Part shown: positions 17,620 through 25,316 of the stretch, piece after piece
How positions within the stretch are numbered: the stretch's first letter is position 1
How the letters are laid out: the number at the start of each line of letters is the position of its first letter
Assembly: GCA_964383905.1 (NCBI GenBank)
Contig: CAYLJO010000083.1
Span: 1 to 25,407 of the forward strand
DNA: 25,407 nucleotides
Source of the DNA: CAYLJO01 sp964383905
Lineage (GTDB): Bacteria > Acidobacteriota > Blastocatellia > Pyrinomonadales > Pyrinomonadaceae
Reading direction: 5' to 3'
Translations under genes and position numbers: made by a program
Notes under the pieces: generated by a model
Databases searched by the model: none
Told to the model about the DNA's origin: nothing
The model's input: only the letters and a program-made list of their open reading frames with translations

Positions 17620-18534
17620 TTACCACTGCCGCGTGGTCGCGCCGCAATGGCGCGTAATATTTCTACCGTTGTCCTCCATCTGCTTAAAGGCCGACTGGAC
17701 GGCCACGCGACCGGGTCCGTAGAGGCGCAGCCACAGGTAGCGGTCACCCCACGACCTCCACGAGCGCCAGGTACCCGCGGGTCGCTCGATATGAAGCTGC
17801 ATCTGAACCGTGGGATCCTTGAAGAGCAGCGCCGTCGGCTTCACAAGAATCGTCTGGCCGGTACCGAGCAGTCGAACAAAGACATTACCTGCCGCATGTA
17901 ACAATAACAAGCCGGGCATCTGCGACGCCGAGAACCGGTCCATAAACATACCAACCGGGTAGTGAGTCTCAGTCTCATTCCCGCTCCTCGTCGTGTACCA
18001 GATCCCCGTCTGAAACCAGTCGTAAGCGACCTGCCCCGTGGCTACCATGAAGACATGCTCCTGCACATCGACGGCCCGGCCGGGCTGGAGGGGCAACGCG
18101 ACCACCTCGCCCGGGGCGTCTCGGGAGAAGGCGATGTGGCCGGGCCCCTGCGCCTGTGTCATCACGAGCGGCATACCGGCGAATAAGCGCTTCCAGGCGC
18201 CTTTCAGGGACATGGCGGTGATCTTTACCTGTGGGTCCATCCATAGCAGTACGTGGTGCGCGAAATAAACGCTGTCCTCAGGCGCCAGACTCATGTCAGC
18301 GACCGGCACATAAATACCTTCGATCTGGCAGAAGGAGTTACCGAACTGGAGCCTGGCCATCTCCCTGATCCCGGGCAGTTCTGACCACCCCGATCGGGTG
18401 ACGATGGCCTGCGCGTCGAGCGGGGCGCCGCACGCGGGGCAGCTTAAGCGCGTCCCGTCGGTTACCAGGCCGCACCACGGACAGGTATGTGAGCGCGAAG
18501 GCGGTAATGTATGTGGTGGGTTGACGGACATCAC
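17620..18534 (-). CDS. AIM24-family protein with N-terminal zinc ribbon (second of a pair)
   Basis: 304 residues. A zinc ribbon opens the protein (CPWC 18-21 and CPAC 32-35), followed by ARLQFGNSFCQIEGIYVPVA and VYFAHHVLLWMDPQVK, the start of an AIM24/TerD-like beta-helix fold. GMPLVMTQAQGPGHIAFSRD and GEVVALPLQPGRAVDVQEHV, then GLLLLHAAGNVFVRLLGTGQ, are characteristic of AIM24. The end has VAVQSAFK. AIM24 domains are named from a yeast mitochondrial protein; in bacteria they are probably structural or binding modules with unknown partners. It lies 12 bp behind a paralogue that is about 40 percent similar by eye, so the two are co-transcribed. The last 20 residues are unlike the paralogue. 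Confidence 0.85.
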   Translation of the reverse strand: MMSVNPPHTLPPSRSHTCPWCGLVTDGTRLSCPACGAPLDAQAIVTRSGWSELPGIREMARLQFGNSFCQIEGIYVPVADMSLAPEDSVYFAHHVLLWMDPQVKITAMSLKGAWKRLFAGMPLVMTQAQGPGHIAFSRDAPGEVVALPLQPGRAVDVQEHVFMVATGQVAYDWFQTGIWYTTRSGNETETHYPVGMFMDRFSASQMPGLLLLHAAGNVFVRLLGTGQTILVKPTALLFKDPTVQMQLHIERPAGTWRSWRSWGDRYLWLRLYGPGRVAVQSAFKQMEDNGRNITRHCGATTRQW

Positions 18535-18546
18535 TCAAGAGCCTGC

Positions 18547-19521
18547 TCAGTCAGTATTGTGGTGGACATACATTGACTGGATACCGACCCTCCCGGGGCC
18601 GGTCATGCGAGCCAGATTCATTCCGGTGCCCCCGAAGAATCCGGTCGTTAACTTTTGCGACTCGATGTTCATGGTTACCGAAGCATCCTTGTAAAGGAAT
18701 GCCCCGGGCTCGAGAATAATGCTTTCACCCGGCTTAAGTACTCTCTCGAACACGTTGCCGTACCCGTGGAGCAAGAGAAGACCGGGCTGGTTGGTTGTGA
18801 CGAACCTGTCCATGAACATACCTTGACCACCAAAGAGAATGTTGCGCAACCCCTTGATCCGGACGTACGAATATGTGATTTGATGTGACGCGAGGAGGAA
18901 GGCGTGCTCCCGTACGTCGAGCTCCATGCCCGGGTGGAGCGGCAATACCACCAGCTCGCCCGTCGCGTCGCGGGAGAAGGCGACACGGCCTGGCCCGTGC
19001 GCAACACTGATGATAAAGGGCATACCGGCGAGGGCTCGCTTGACCCCACCCTGCAGCGGCATCACCGACATGGCTGTCTGATCATCCTTCCAGAGCAGCA
19101 CATGATGCTCGAAGTAAATGGCATCCCCCGGGGCGAGATTGATTTCGGCGACGGGCACTATCTCCCCCTCCACCTGGCATGTGCTCGCGCCGAAATGGAT
19201 TTCGGTCATATCCCTGATCCGCGGCGCTTCACGCCAGCCCGATTCGCTCACCAGGTTGCGAATGTCCAGCGGCGCCCCGCACGCCCGACAGGCGAGCGCC
19301 GCCTTTTCATTCATCCCCTGGCACCAATCGCACCGGATGCGTTGCACCGCACCCAGAGGATCCGGCTGAGAAGGTAAAGATGGAGCAGCGGTGGCGGGCG
19401 CGGTTGATGCGATCGGTGCTGATTGCTGCGGGGTTGCCTCGCTGATGAGCCGCGTCCCATCGGCTCCGCAGAAACTATTTGTCTCTTCAAATGTGCGATG
19501 GCAGGTAGGGCAGCGCTTCAT
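18547..19521 (-). CDS. AIM24-family protein with two zinc ribbons (first of a pair)
   Basis: 324 residues. The N-terminus has a first half-ribbon (C4, C7, C18 in CPTCHRTFEETNSFCGADG), then a Pro/Ala/Ser-rich linker (about 25-58) and a full ribbon CDWC (64-67) and CRAC (78-81). The AIM24 core follows: TEIHFGASTCQVEGEIVPVA, AIYFEHHVLLWKDDQTAMSV, GMPFIISVAHGPGRVAFSRD and GLLLLHGYGNVFERVLKPGE. It closes with FFGGTGMNLARMTGPGRVGI, which resembles the end of standard AIM24 proteins. No signal peptide is present, so it is cytoplasmic, although AIM24 proteins may attach to membranes. It has its own TTGACA promoter and is followed by the paralogue. Confidence 0.88.
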   Translation of the reverse strand: MKRCPTCHRTFEETNSFCGADGTRLISEATPQQSAPIASTAPATAAPSLPSQPDPLGAVQRIRCDWCQGMNEKAALACRACGAPLDIRNLVSESGWREAPRIRDMTEIHFGASTCQVEGEIVPVAEINLAPGDAIYFEHHVLLWKDDQTAMSVMPLQGGVKRALAGMPFIISVAHGPGRVAFSRDATGELVVLPLHPGMELDVREHAFLLASHQITYSYVRIKGLRNILFGGQGMFMDRFVTTNQPGLLLLHGYGNVFERVLKPGESIILEPGAFLYKDASVTMNIESQKLTTGFFGGTGMNLARMTGPGRVGIQSMYVHHNTD

Positions 19522-19608
19522 AGCCTCTTTGGCTCACTTCCGCGGACCGTCATCGGGCTCAACAGCAACAGGTAAGCTATCAGGAAAACGAATGGGTTAT
19601 GCGCGGGT

Positions 19609-19637
19609 AACGTATTCCTGATACGGGCGAATGTCAA
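19609..19637 (-). promoter_or_regulatory. Promoter of the AIM24 gene pair
   Basis: On the minus strand a perfect TTGACA (19632-19637) is followed after 17 bp by TACGTT (19609-19614), a weak -10. The resulting leader would be about 80 nt. It lies just after the hairpin that ends the upstream sugar-kinase unit. Confidence 0.45.
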
Positions 19638-19678
19638 TCCGCTCCATCCCGTGACTCCTTCCCAGGAGACCGTCAAAA

Positions 19679-19699
19679 CCCTTGGATCCGGTCCAAGGG
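19679..19699 (-). terminator. Intrinsic terminator of the ROK kinase gene
   Basis: On the minus strand CCCTTGGA-CCGGA-TCCAAGGG (8-bp perfect arms, 5-nt loop) is followed directly by TTTTG. It lies 76 bp after the ROK stop and upstream of the AIM24 promoter, so it separates the two units. Confidence 0.6.
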
Positions 19700-19775
19700 C
19701 GTGCACGCGTTTTCCACCTTCTGTCTTCTCACCGCCATCTTTCAAGCCGCGCCACCGGGCCCACTTTCGGCGGCT

Positions 19776-20489
19776 CTACGCCTGATCGTCGCCCGCCCTG
19801 TCCCGCCATAACCACGCCCCGCCTTTCAGGCCGGCTTCGTTGGCAATGAGATGAATCTCCCCATCAAACTCGATCTCAACCTTCGCCGCGTTGCCGCCGC
19901 CGATATAAAGCCTATCGAAGTTCGTCAGCACTCGAAGAACCGCCACGGCGCGCCGCACCCGCCGGTTCCACCGCTTCTTACCGACCTTCTCTAAGGCCCG
20001 GTTGCCAAGTTGTTCATCGTAAGTTTCTCCCTTACGAAAGGGATGATGCGAAAGCTCAAGGTGCGGCGCTGCCTGACCGTTCATAAAGATCGCCAAGCCG
20101 AAGCCCGTGCCGAGTGTGACGACTACCTCAAGCCCCCGGCCCGCGACCGCCCCCAAGCCCTGCATCTCGGCATCGTTGACCACCCGGACCGGTTTCCCGA
20201 GCTGAGTGGAGAGCGACTCCGCCAGGTTAAAGCCCCCCCAACCTTCGCCCCCGAGGTTCGGCGCGGTCAGAATCTTGCCCTCGCGGACGGCGCCAGGGAA
20301 CCCGACCGAGACCCGCTCGTAAGCGGGAAGCGGTTTGATTAACTCGATCAAACTCTCTGCCAACACCTCGGGCGGGCACGGGTGCGGTGTTTTCAGGCGG
20401 ACGCGCTCTGTCAACAGATTCCCGTCTGCATCAATCACCGCGCCTTTGAGCCCAGTGCCGCCAATGTCTATCGCCAGAATGTGTATCAC
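19776..20489 (-). CDS. ROK-family sugar kinase, polyphosphate-glucokinase-like
   Basis: 237 residues from a GTG with a strong AAGGAGGAGG site 8 nt upstream (20498-20507). The phosphate-binding motif is AIDIGGTGLKGAVID (6-20), the catalytic aspartate is D106 in VRVVNDAEMQGLGAV, and VVVTLGTGFGLAIF (122-135) is the second phosphate loop. The C-terminal FDRLYIGGGNAAKV closes the actin-like fold. The short length and the missing zinc-binding GHxx-CxCGxxGC segment of regulatory ROK proteins resemble polyphosphate/ATP glucokinases. It should phosphorylate glucose or a related hexose in the cytoplasm. A pullulanase-type relic lies directly upstream on the same strand, so it may once have been part of a glucan-use cluster. 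Confidence 0.88.
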   Translation of the reverse strand: MIHILAIDIGGTGLKGAVIDADGNLLTERVRLKTPHPCPPEVLAESLIELIKPLPAYERVSVGFPGAVREGKILTAPNLGGEGWGGFNLAESLSTQLGKPVRVVNDAEMQGLGAVAGRGLEVVVTLGTGFGLAIFMNGQAAPHLELSHHPFRKGETYDEQLGNRALEKVGKKRWNRRVRRAVAVLRVLTNFDRLYIGGGNAAKVEIEFDGEIHLIANEAGLKGGAWLWRDRAGDDQA

Positions 20490-20595
20490 TGTGTCAACCT
20501 CCTCCTTGAGCTTCGCCTCAAGGGCGTTACCCTGACCCCTGGTTCAAGATGCCCGCCGCGACCGAATTATCCACGTCTCGACCGGGCGGGAGTAG

Positions 20596-20760
20596 CTAGC
20601 CGTCCATGGAACGCCTGGCCAGAAAGACGGTGGGGGTGCGCGCGGGGACGAAGAACGTTGCCGTCCGGCCGTTGAAGCTGGAGGTGCGGACCAACGGGTC
20701 ATGTGACGCGGCGAGAGCCGGATGAAGCTTAAGACAACAGGCGTGGTTAAATAATAGGCC
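20596..20760 (-). pseudogene. Pullulanase-type alpha-1,6-glucosidase C-terminal relic
   Basis: The minus strand reads LKLHPALAASHDPLVRTSSF and then TATFFVPARTPTVFLARR. This matches the very end of pullulanase-type GH13 enzymes (LHPVLAASADPVVRxAxF, then GTFTVPARTTAVFV). About 45 residues remain of an enzyme that is normally near 900 residues. The catalytic domain is gone. Confidence 0.55.
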
Positions 20761-20985
20761 GCGGAAGCCCGTGCGACTTGAGGAATCCACCCCCCCCTCC
20801 GGGAGCCGATCACCGTGCTCTCCGGCAAAACCAAACGATTTGCTCACCACGCTTGTTTCCACTCTTCCGGTTCCATAGGTGTCGATTGGTGCTCCTGTAT
20901 CTCGCTATTGCCCGGCTTCAGGGGCGGGAAGTATTTTACCAGTTATTTAGTAATGTGGCGCTCCGTGCCATGTTTTGGGTAAAGT

Positions 20986-21018
20986 GATAAAGGGTGTCAC
21001 AGAAACGATAAAGTGTCC
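20986..21018 (+). repeat. Near-direct repeat, possible insertion-sequence end
   Basis: GATAAAGGGTGTC (20986-20998) is followed 8 bp later by GATAAAGTGTCC (21007-21018). Closely spaced repeats of this type occur at the tips of some insertion sequences (IS21-like ends, for instance), but no transposase is adjacent. Confidence 0.3.
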
Positions 21019-21239
21019 GACGACATGGTAAATTGCTCGTAATCCCTCAAGCCTACGATGGCGCTTCCTCGGTCCGCTAAAAAGGTGATCCGGTCGGTCC
21101 GGAGCTGAAATTGCGCCTCGTCGTTAACCTGCAACATTGGAGCACTGGATGTTGAGGCACAGGCGTGTGAAACTCGACGGCTCTCCCGGCGTTAAGGCAG
21201 CCGCACTTTGTCATCATTAATCAGGAAGCGCAGGTATTC

Positions 21240-21248
21240 TGATAGAAT
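21240..21248 (+). promoter_or_regulatory. Extended -10 promoter of ileS
   Basis: TG-A-TAGAAT at 21240-21248 is an extended -10 box one base from consensus. Transcription would start near 21255, leaving a leader of about 27 nt. There is no room for a T-box or attenuator in this leader. Confidence 0.55.
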
Positions 21249-21281
21249 CATCGCTCAGATTTCAACCCGCGAGTATGCTGA

Positions 21282-24200
21282 ATGTTCGATAGCGTCAATC
21301 AAAATGTCAGATTCCCCGAGCTGGAAGAAGCATTCATCAAGTTCTGGGAAGAGGAGAAAATTTTCCGCGCGTCTTTAGAGAAGCCGTCCCCGAAAGGCGA
21401 CTACGTTTTCTACGAGGGGCCGCCGACGGCAAACGGGGAGCCGGGTATTCATCACGTCAGCGCGAGAGCCTTTAAGGATCTCTACCCCCGCTATAAGACG
21501 ATGCGGGGGTATCACGTCCAGAGGCGGGGCGGCTGGGACACCCACGGGCTGCCGGTCGAGGTGGAGGTCGAGAAGGAGATCGGGTCAACTGGCAAGCAGG
21601 ACATCGAGAAGTTCGGGATCGCCGAATTCAATAAGCTCTGCCGCGAGTCGGTCTTCCGATACATCCGGGACTGGAACAGGCTGACGGAGCGGATCGGCTT
21701 CTGGATCGACCTCGACGCCGCCTATATCACATACAACAACAGCTACATCGAAACGTGCTGGTGGATTCTGAAGTCGCTGTGGGAGCGCAACCTCCTCTAC
21801 GAAGATGACAAGACCACGATGCACTGCCCGCGCTGCAACACGAGCCTGGCCGATCACGAGGTCTCGCAGGGGATGAAGGAGGACGTTGACGACCCCTCGG
21901 TTTGGCCAAAGTTCTCAGCGCGCCGGGAGGACCTGGTCGGCGCCGGCCTGCTGGCGGCCTCCGAGACAAGGCCGGTCTCTTACCTTGCCTGGACGACGAC
22001 GCCCTGGACATTGGGCGCGAATACCGCGCTGGCCGTCCGCGGCGGCGAGCAGTACGGCCTCTTCGAGTCTGGTCCGGCTTACGGGAAGGACGGCGAGCGC
22101 ACGGAGCTTTTCATCCTCGCCGTCGCCCTGGCGGAGAGAGTGTTCGGCGAGGGCAACTACCGCGTCCTCAAAACATTCCCCGGCGAGGCCCTGGTCGGTC
22201 TCAGGTACGGACAAATGTTGGAGGGCCGCGCGCCCGAGACGGAAGACCTGTCGAGAGGGTTCCACATCATCGCCGACGAATTCGTGAGCATCGAGGACGG
22301 CACCGGCATCGTCCACATCGCCCCGGCCTACGGCGACCTGGAGGTCGGGCGAAAGCATCACCTGCCGATCCTCTTTTCCGTCGACCTGGCAGGGAAGGTT
22401 TACCCCGAGGTCAAAGCGCCGGACTGGCCGGGCGCGGCCGGTCCTTACGCCGGGATGTTCTTCAAGGACGCCGATCAGCAGATCACCCGAGACCTCGCCG
22501 CCCGCGGCCTGATGTACCGGCAAGAGCGCGTCCGCCATGCCTACCCCTTCTGCTGGCGTGACGACTCGCCCTTGCTCTTTTATGCCAAGACGAGCTGGTA
22601 CATTCGGACCACGGCGGTCAAGGACAAGTTGCTTGAGAACAACCAAAAGATCAACTGGGTACCCGAACACGTCAAGGGCGGGAGGTTCGGCAGGTGGCTG
22701 GAGAACAACATCGACTGGGCGATCTCGCGCGAACGGTACTGGGGTACGCCTTTACCCGTCTGGGTTAGCGAAGATGGCACGGACAAAATCTGCGTCGGCA
22801 GTATCGCCGAACTGGAAGAGCTGACCGGCAGGGATTTGGGCGGCCTCGACTTGCACCGCCCTTACGTCGACGAGGTCACGTTCCGGCGCGGCGGGCAAGT
22901 TTACAGGCGCGTGCCTTACACAATCGACGTGTGGTTTGAGTCGGGCGCGATGCCTTACGCCCAGTGGCACTATCCGTTCGAGAATCGTGAACGGCTGCTC
23001 GACGGCTTCCCCGCCGACTTCATCTGCGAGGCCATGGATCAGACACGCGGGTGGTTCTATAGCCTGCACGCCCTGGCGACCCTGTTGACAGACCGGGGTG
23101 ATCCTGGGAAGGGGCGGCCTTCTGGCGCACTCGCGGAAGACTTCACCGAGACTTCCGCCTTCAAGAACTGTGTGGTGCTGGGCTTTATTAACGACGAGAA
23201 GGGGCAGAAGATGTCCAAGTCGAGAAGGAACACCGTCAACCCCTGGACCGTCCTTAATGAGCAGGGGGCGGACGCCCTGCGCTGGTACATGTACGTCTCC
23301 AGCCCGCCCGATGCGAACAAGAATTTCCACCCGAGGTTCGTCACCGAAGTGGTCAGGGATTTCCTGTTACCACTTTGGAACGTCTACAGCTTCTTCATCA
23401 TCTACGCCGACCTGGACCGGCCGGATCTGATGACTCCCTTCAGCGTGGCCGAGCGGCCGGAGATCGACCGCTGGCTGGTGGCCAAACTCCACCGCCTGGT
23501 TGAGAAGGTGACGCGCGATCTTGACGACTACAATGTGACGGACGCCTCCCGCGCGATCGGCGACTTCGTCATCAGGGACTTGTCGAACTGGTACGTGAGA
23601 CGCAACCGGCGGCGCTTCTGGAAGAGCGAGAACGATGCGGACAAGCGCACAGCCTACGTGACACTTTACGAGGCGCTGACCACCATCTCCAAGGTCTGCG
23701 CGCCGATGATCCCTTTCGTCACAGAGGCGATGTACAGGAACCTGATCCTGAACGTCAACCCTGAGGCCCCGCCCTCAGTACACCTCACGGACTGGCCGGC
23801 GGCGGACGCGTCCCTGATCGACGAAGCGCTCATGGAGGAGATGGACCTGCTGATCAAGATTATCGAGCTCGGCCGCTCGGCGCGTTCCGTCGCCGATATT
23901 AAGTTGCGCCAGCCTCTGCCGGAGATCCTCGTGCGCGTGGGCACGGACCGGGAAATGGCCGCGCTACGGAGGTTCGATAATCAACTGAAGGAGGAACTAA
24001 ACGTCAAGCGAGTCAGTTTCCTCGATTTCAACTCTGACTTTATCAGCTACACACTGCGACCCAATCTACCCGTCGTCGGAAAGCTACTCGGCCAGAGGGT
24101 GCCGGAGTTCGTTAATGCGTTGAAGACCATTGACGCGCGTCGAGTGGCCGACAATGTCAGGCGGGGAAGTCCCACTCCGATCGGCTTTGGCGACGAGACG

Positions 24201-24602
24201 GTCGAATTCGAGCCGTCCGCCTTCCTCGTGGACGTGAAGAGCCCGGAGGGTTACGCCGCCGTCGAGGAGGGTGGCTACCTGGTCGCGCTTAATACAAAGC
24301 TCACCCCGGAACTCATCAGGGAGGGTCAGGCGCGCAACGCCCTGCGGCACGTGCAAAACGCACGCAAAAAGGCGAAACTGAAGATCTCAGACTACATCGA
24401 CCTCGGGTTGAGTACGAGCGATGAGTTAACAGGAGCACTGAAGGCCCAGGAAGAGTACGTGAAAAATGAAGGGCTCGTGCGCGCGCTTGTGTACGACGTG
24501 TTGACAGCCGCGGATCATACCGAAGAGGTTAATCTGGACGGCGTCCCCGTGACTATTACGATCCGCCGGGTCGCGGACTCTGACCCTTCTGCCGGTTCGT
24601 AA
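21282..24602 (+). CDS. ileS: Isoleucyl-tRNA synthetase
   Basis: 1106 residues. It charges tRNA-Ile with isoleucine using ATP in the cytoplasm. The class I signature appears as EGPPTANGEPGIHHVSARAF, with GIHHV at 55-59 in place of HIGH, and the KMSKS loop is GQKMSKSRRNTVNPW (K643-S647). GYHVQRRGGWDTHGLPVEVE is the usual Rossmann-fold segment. The editing domain begins around SYLAWTTTPWTLGANTALAV, and the anticodon-binding helical domain has LSNWYVRRNRRRFWKS. The length, the GIHHV form and the absence of a C-terminal zinc finger place it in the second IleRS type (IleS2), which is naturally insensitive to mupirocin in many bacteria; that property here is inference. The ATG is preceded by an extended -10 promoter and no obvious Shine-Dalgarno. 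Confidence 0.98.
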   Translation: MFDSVNQNVRFPELEEAFIKFWEEEKIFRASLEKPSPKGDYVFYEGPPTANGEPGIHHVSARAFKDLYPRYKTMRGYHVQRRGGWDTHGLPVEVEVEKEIGSTGKQDIEKFGIAEFNKLCRESVFRYIRDWNRLTERIGFWIDLDAAYITYNNSYIETCWWILKSLWERNLLYEDDKTTMHCPRCNTSLADHEVSQGMKEDVDDPSVWPKFSARREDLVGAGLLAASETRPVSYLAWTTTPWTLGANTALAVRGGEQYGLFESGPAYGKDGERTELFILAVALAERVFGEGNYRVLKTFPGEALVGLRYGQMLEGRAPETEDLSRGFHIIADEFVSIEDGTGIVHIAPAYGDLEVGRKHHLPILFSVDLAGKVYPEVKAPDWPGAAGPYAGMFFKDADQQITRDLAARGLMYRQERVRHAYPFCWRDDSPLLFYAKTSWYIRTTAVKDKLLENNQKINWVPEHVKGGRFGRWLENNIDWAISRERYWGTPLPVWVSEDGTDKICVGSIAELEELTGRDLGGLDLHRPYVDEVTFRRGGQVYRRVPYTIDVWFESGAMPYAQWHYPFENRERLLDGFPADFICEAMDQTRGWFYSLHALATLLTDRGDPGKGRPSGALAEDFTETSAFKNCVVLGFINDEKGQKMSKSRRNTVNPWTVLNEQGADALRWYMYVSSPPDANKNFHPRFVTEVVRDFLLPLWNVYSFFIIYADLDRPDLMTPFSVAERPEIDRWLVAKLHRLVEKVTRDLDDYNVTDASRAIGDFVIRDLSNWYVRRNRRRFWKSENDADKRTAYVTLYEALTTISKVCAPMIPFVTEAMYRNLILNVNPEAPPSVHLTDWPAADASLIDEALMEEMDLLIKIIELGRSARSVADIKLRQPLPEILVRVGTDREMAALRRFDNQLKEELNVKRVSFLDFNSDFISYTLRPNLPVVGKLLGQRVPEFVNALKTIDARRVADNVRRGSPTPIGFGDETVEFEPSAFLVDVKSPEGYAAVEEGGYLVALNTKLTPELIREGQARNALRHVQNARKKAKLKISDYIDLGLSTSDELTGALKAQEEYVKNEGLVRALVYDVLTAADHTEEVNLDGVPVTITIRRVADSDPSAGS

Positions 24603-24611
24603 GGATAATTG

Positions 24612-24654
24612 CGCAGGCGAGGTGGAGGGGAGAGCAAGGGCGAGTGCGCCTGCG
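24612..24654 (+). terminator. Possible terminator after ileS
   Basis: CGCAGGCG (24612-24619) and CGCCTGCG (24647-24654) form 8-bp perfect arms 9 nt after the ileS stop. The 27-nt loop and the absence of a T-run make it weak. Confidence 0.35.
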
Positions 24655-24744
24655 ATTCCAACCGCTCCTCGCCAACACTGGCGGGCATAACGCAGTTGTT
24701 GGTGAGGCTTCCACGATGTATGTAACGAAATCCTGATCCTGCTC

Positions 24745-24774
24745 TTGACGAAGGTGATTAATAAGATGTAAATT
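24745..24774 (+). promoter_or_regulatory. Possible promoter upstream of the multi-stem element
   Basis: TTGACG (24745-24750) is separated by 18 bp from TAAATT (24769-24774). A transcript would start near 24781, about 10 nt before the first stem at 24792. This is a moderate match only. Confidence 0.35.
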
Positions 24775-24791
24775 GCGCGGCAATCGAAATG

Positions 24792-24933
24792 CCTCTGCTG
24801 GGGTGAGGACAGTAGAGGTAGGCCGTCAACGGCCAACAAGCGAACACCGTTACCAGCTTGAGCGCCGCCCGGCGCTCGCGGGAACCCGGATAGACCCATG
24901 TAGGTGAGTGAGGCACCTACATGGGTCGTTCGC
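24792..24933 (+). ncRNA. Candidate structured RNA with several perfect stems
   Basis: Within 142 nt there are at least four inverted repeats in an ordered arrangement. Stem A is CCTCTGCTG/CAGTAGAGG (24792-24818, one G-U). Stem B is GGCCG-TCAA-CGGCC (24821-24834 region). A closing helix GCGAAC (24840-24845) with GTTCGC (24928-24933) encloses stem C, GAGCGCC-GCCC-GGCGCTC (24860-24877), and stem D, ACCCATGTAGGTG with a 7-nt loop and its exact complement (24894-24926). This gives a three-way junction. It could be a small RNA, an element in an mRNA, or a repeated DNA element. The strand is uncertain. No known RNA family was recognised. Confidence 0.45.
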
Positions 24934-25223
24934 CTCTGCGTCCAAAAACGTCCCCCTGGCTGTGGCAACAAGTACCAAAAAAAACAACCGCTCTGCTCAG
25001 CGTTCGGGGAGGCTTGTTGCAGTTCAACACAGGGCCGCGAGCCCCGGCGGGCAATCAAAGCAGCGAGATGTTGAAAGACCACGGCAGATGGTAGCAACCC
25101 CTCTGATTAATGATGACTCCTCCAAACGGGATTGTTAAAATGTCAAGGCGACGTTTGGCGTGGACTTGGCCGAGCGCAACCTAAAGGGGGTCTGCCAGTT
25201 AGCTCAGACGGACAAACTTTCAC
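24934..25223. other. Gene-free stretch
   Basis: About 290 bp without a convincing gene on either strand. A run of eight A at about 24978-24985 would read as a T-run on the minus strand. Nothing else is recognised. Confidence 0.5.
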
Positions 25224-25251
25224 TTGACTTCTCATTAAATGAGATTAAAGT
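25224..25251 (+). promoter_or_regulatory. Promoter with operator inside the spacer
   Basis: TTGACT (25224-25229) and TAAAGT (25246-25251) are 16 bp apart. The spacer is almost filled by the perfect inverted repeat TCTCATT-A-AATGAGA (25230-25244). A dimeric repressor bound there would exclude RNA polymerase. It would drive the gene starting at 25317. Confidence 0.5.
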
Positions 25252-25316
25252 AGAGCTGTTGGTGTTCGGCTTGCCCGCTATCCTCTCCGTAAACTCAAAA
25301 TCCTTAAGAACGCTAT

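Larger units (their letters stand above)
20490..21239. other. Gene-free stretch between the sugar kinase and ileS
   Basis: About 750 bp without an intact gene. It holds a pullulanase-type C-terminal relic (20596-20760, minus), a pair of near-direct repeats at 20986-21018 and, at its right end, the ileS promoter. Nothing else could be recognised at about 21020-21230. Confidence 0.6.

Noticed and set aside
19518..19745. Minus-strand frame with a hydrophobic stretch upstream of AIM24
   Set aside because: It spans the terminator hairpin and the AIM24 promoter, lacks a ribosome site and overlaps the next start; probably not translated.
21020..21281. T-box or attenuator before ileS
   Set aside because: The extended -10 at 21240-21248 leaves only about 27 nt of leader, and no T-box motif (TGGNACCGCG) is seen.
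24426..25097. Minus-strand frame after ileS
   Set aside because: Crosses the ileS end and all inverted repeats; no protein pattern.
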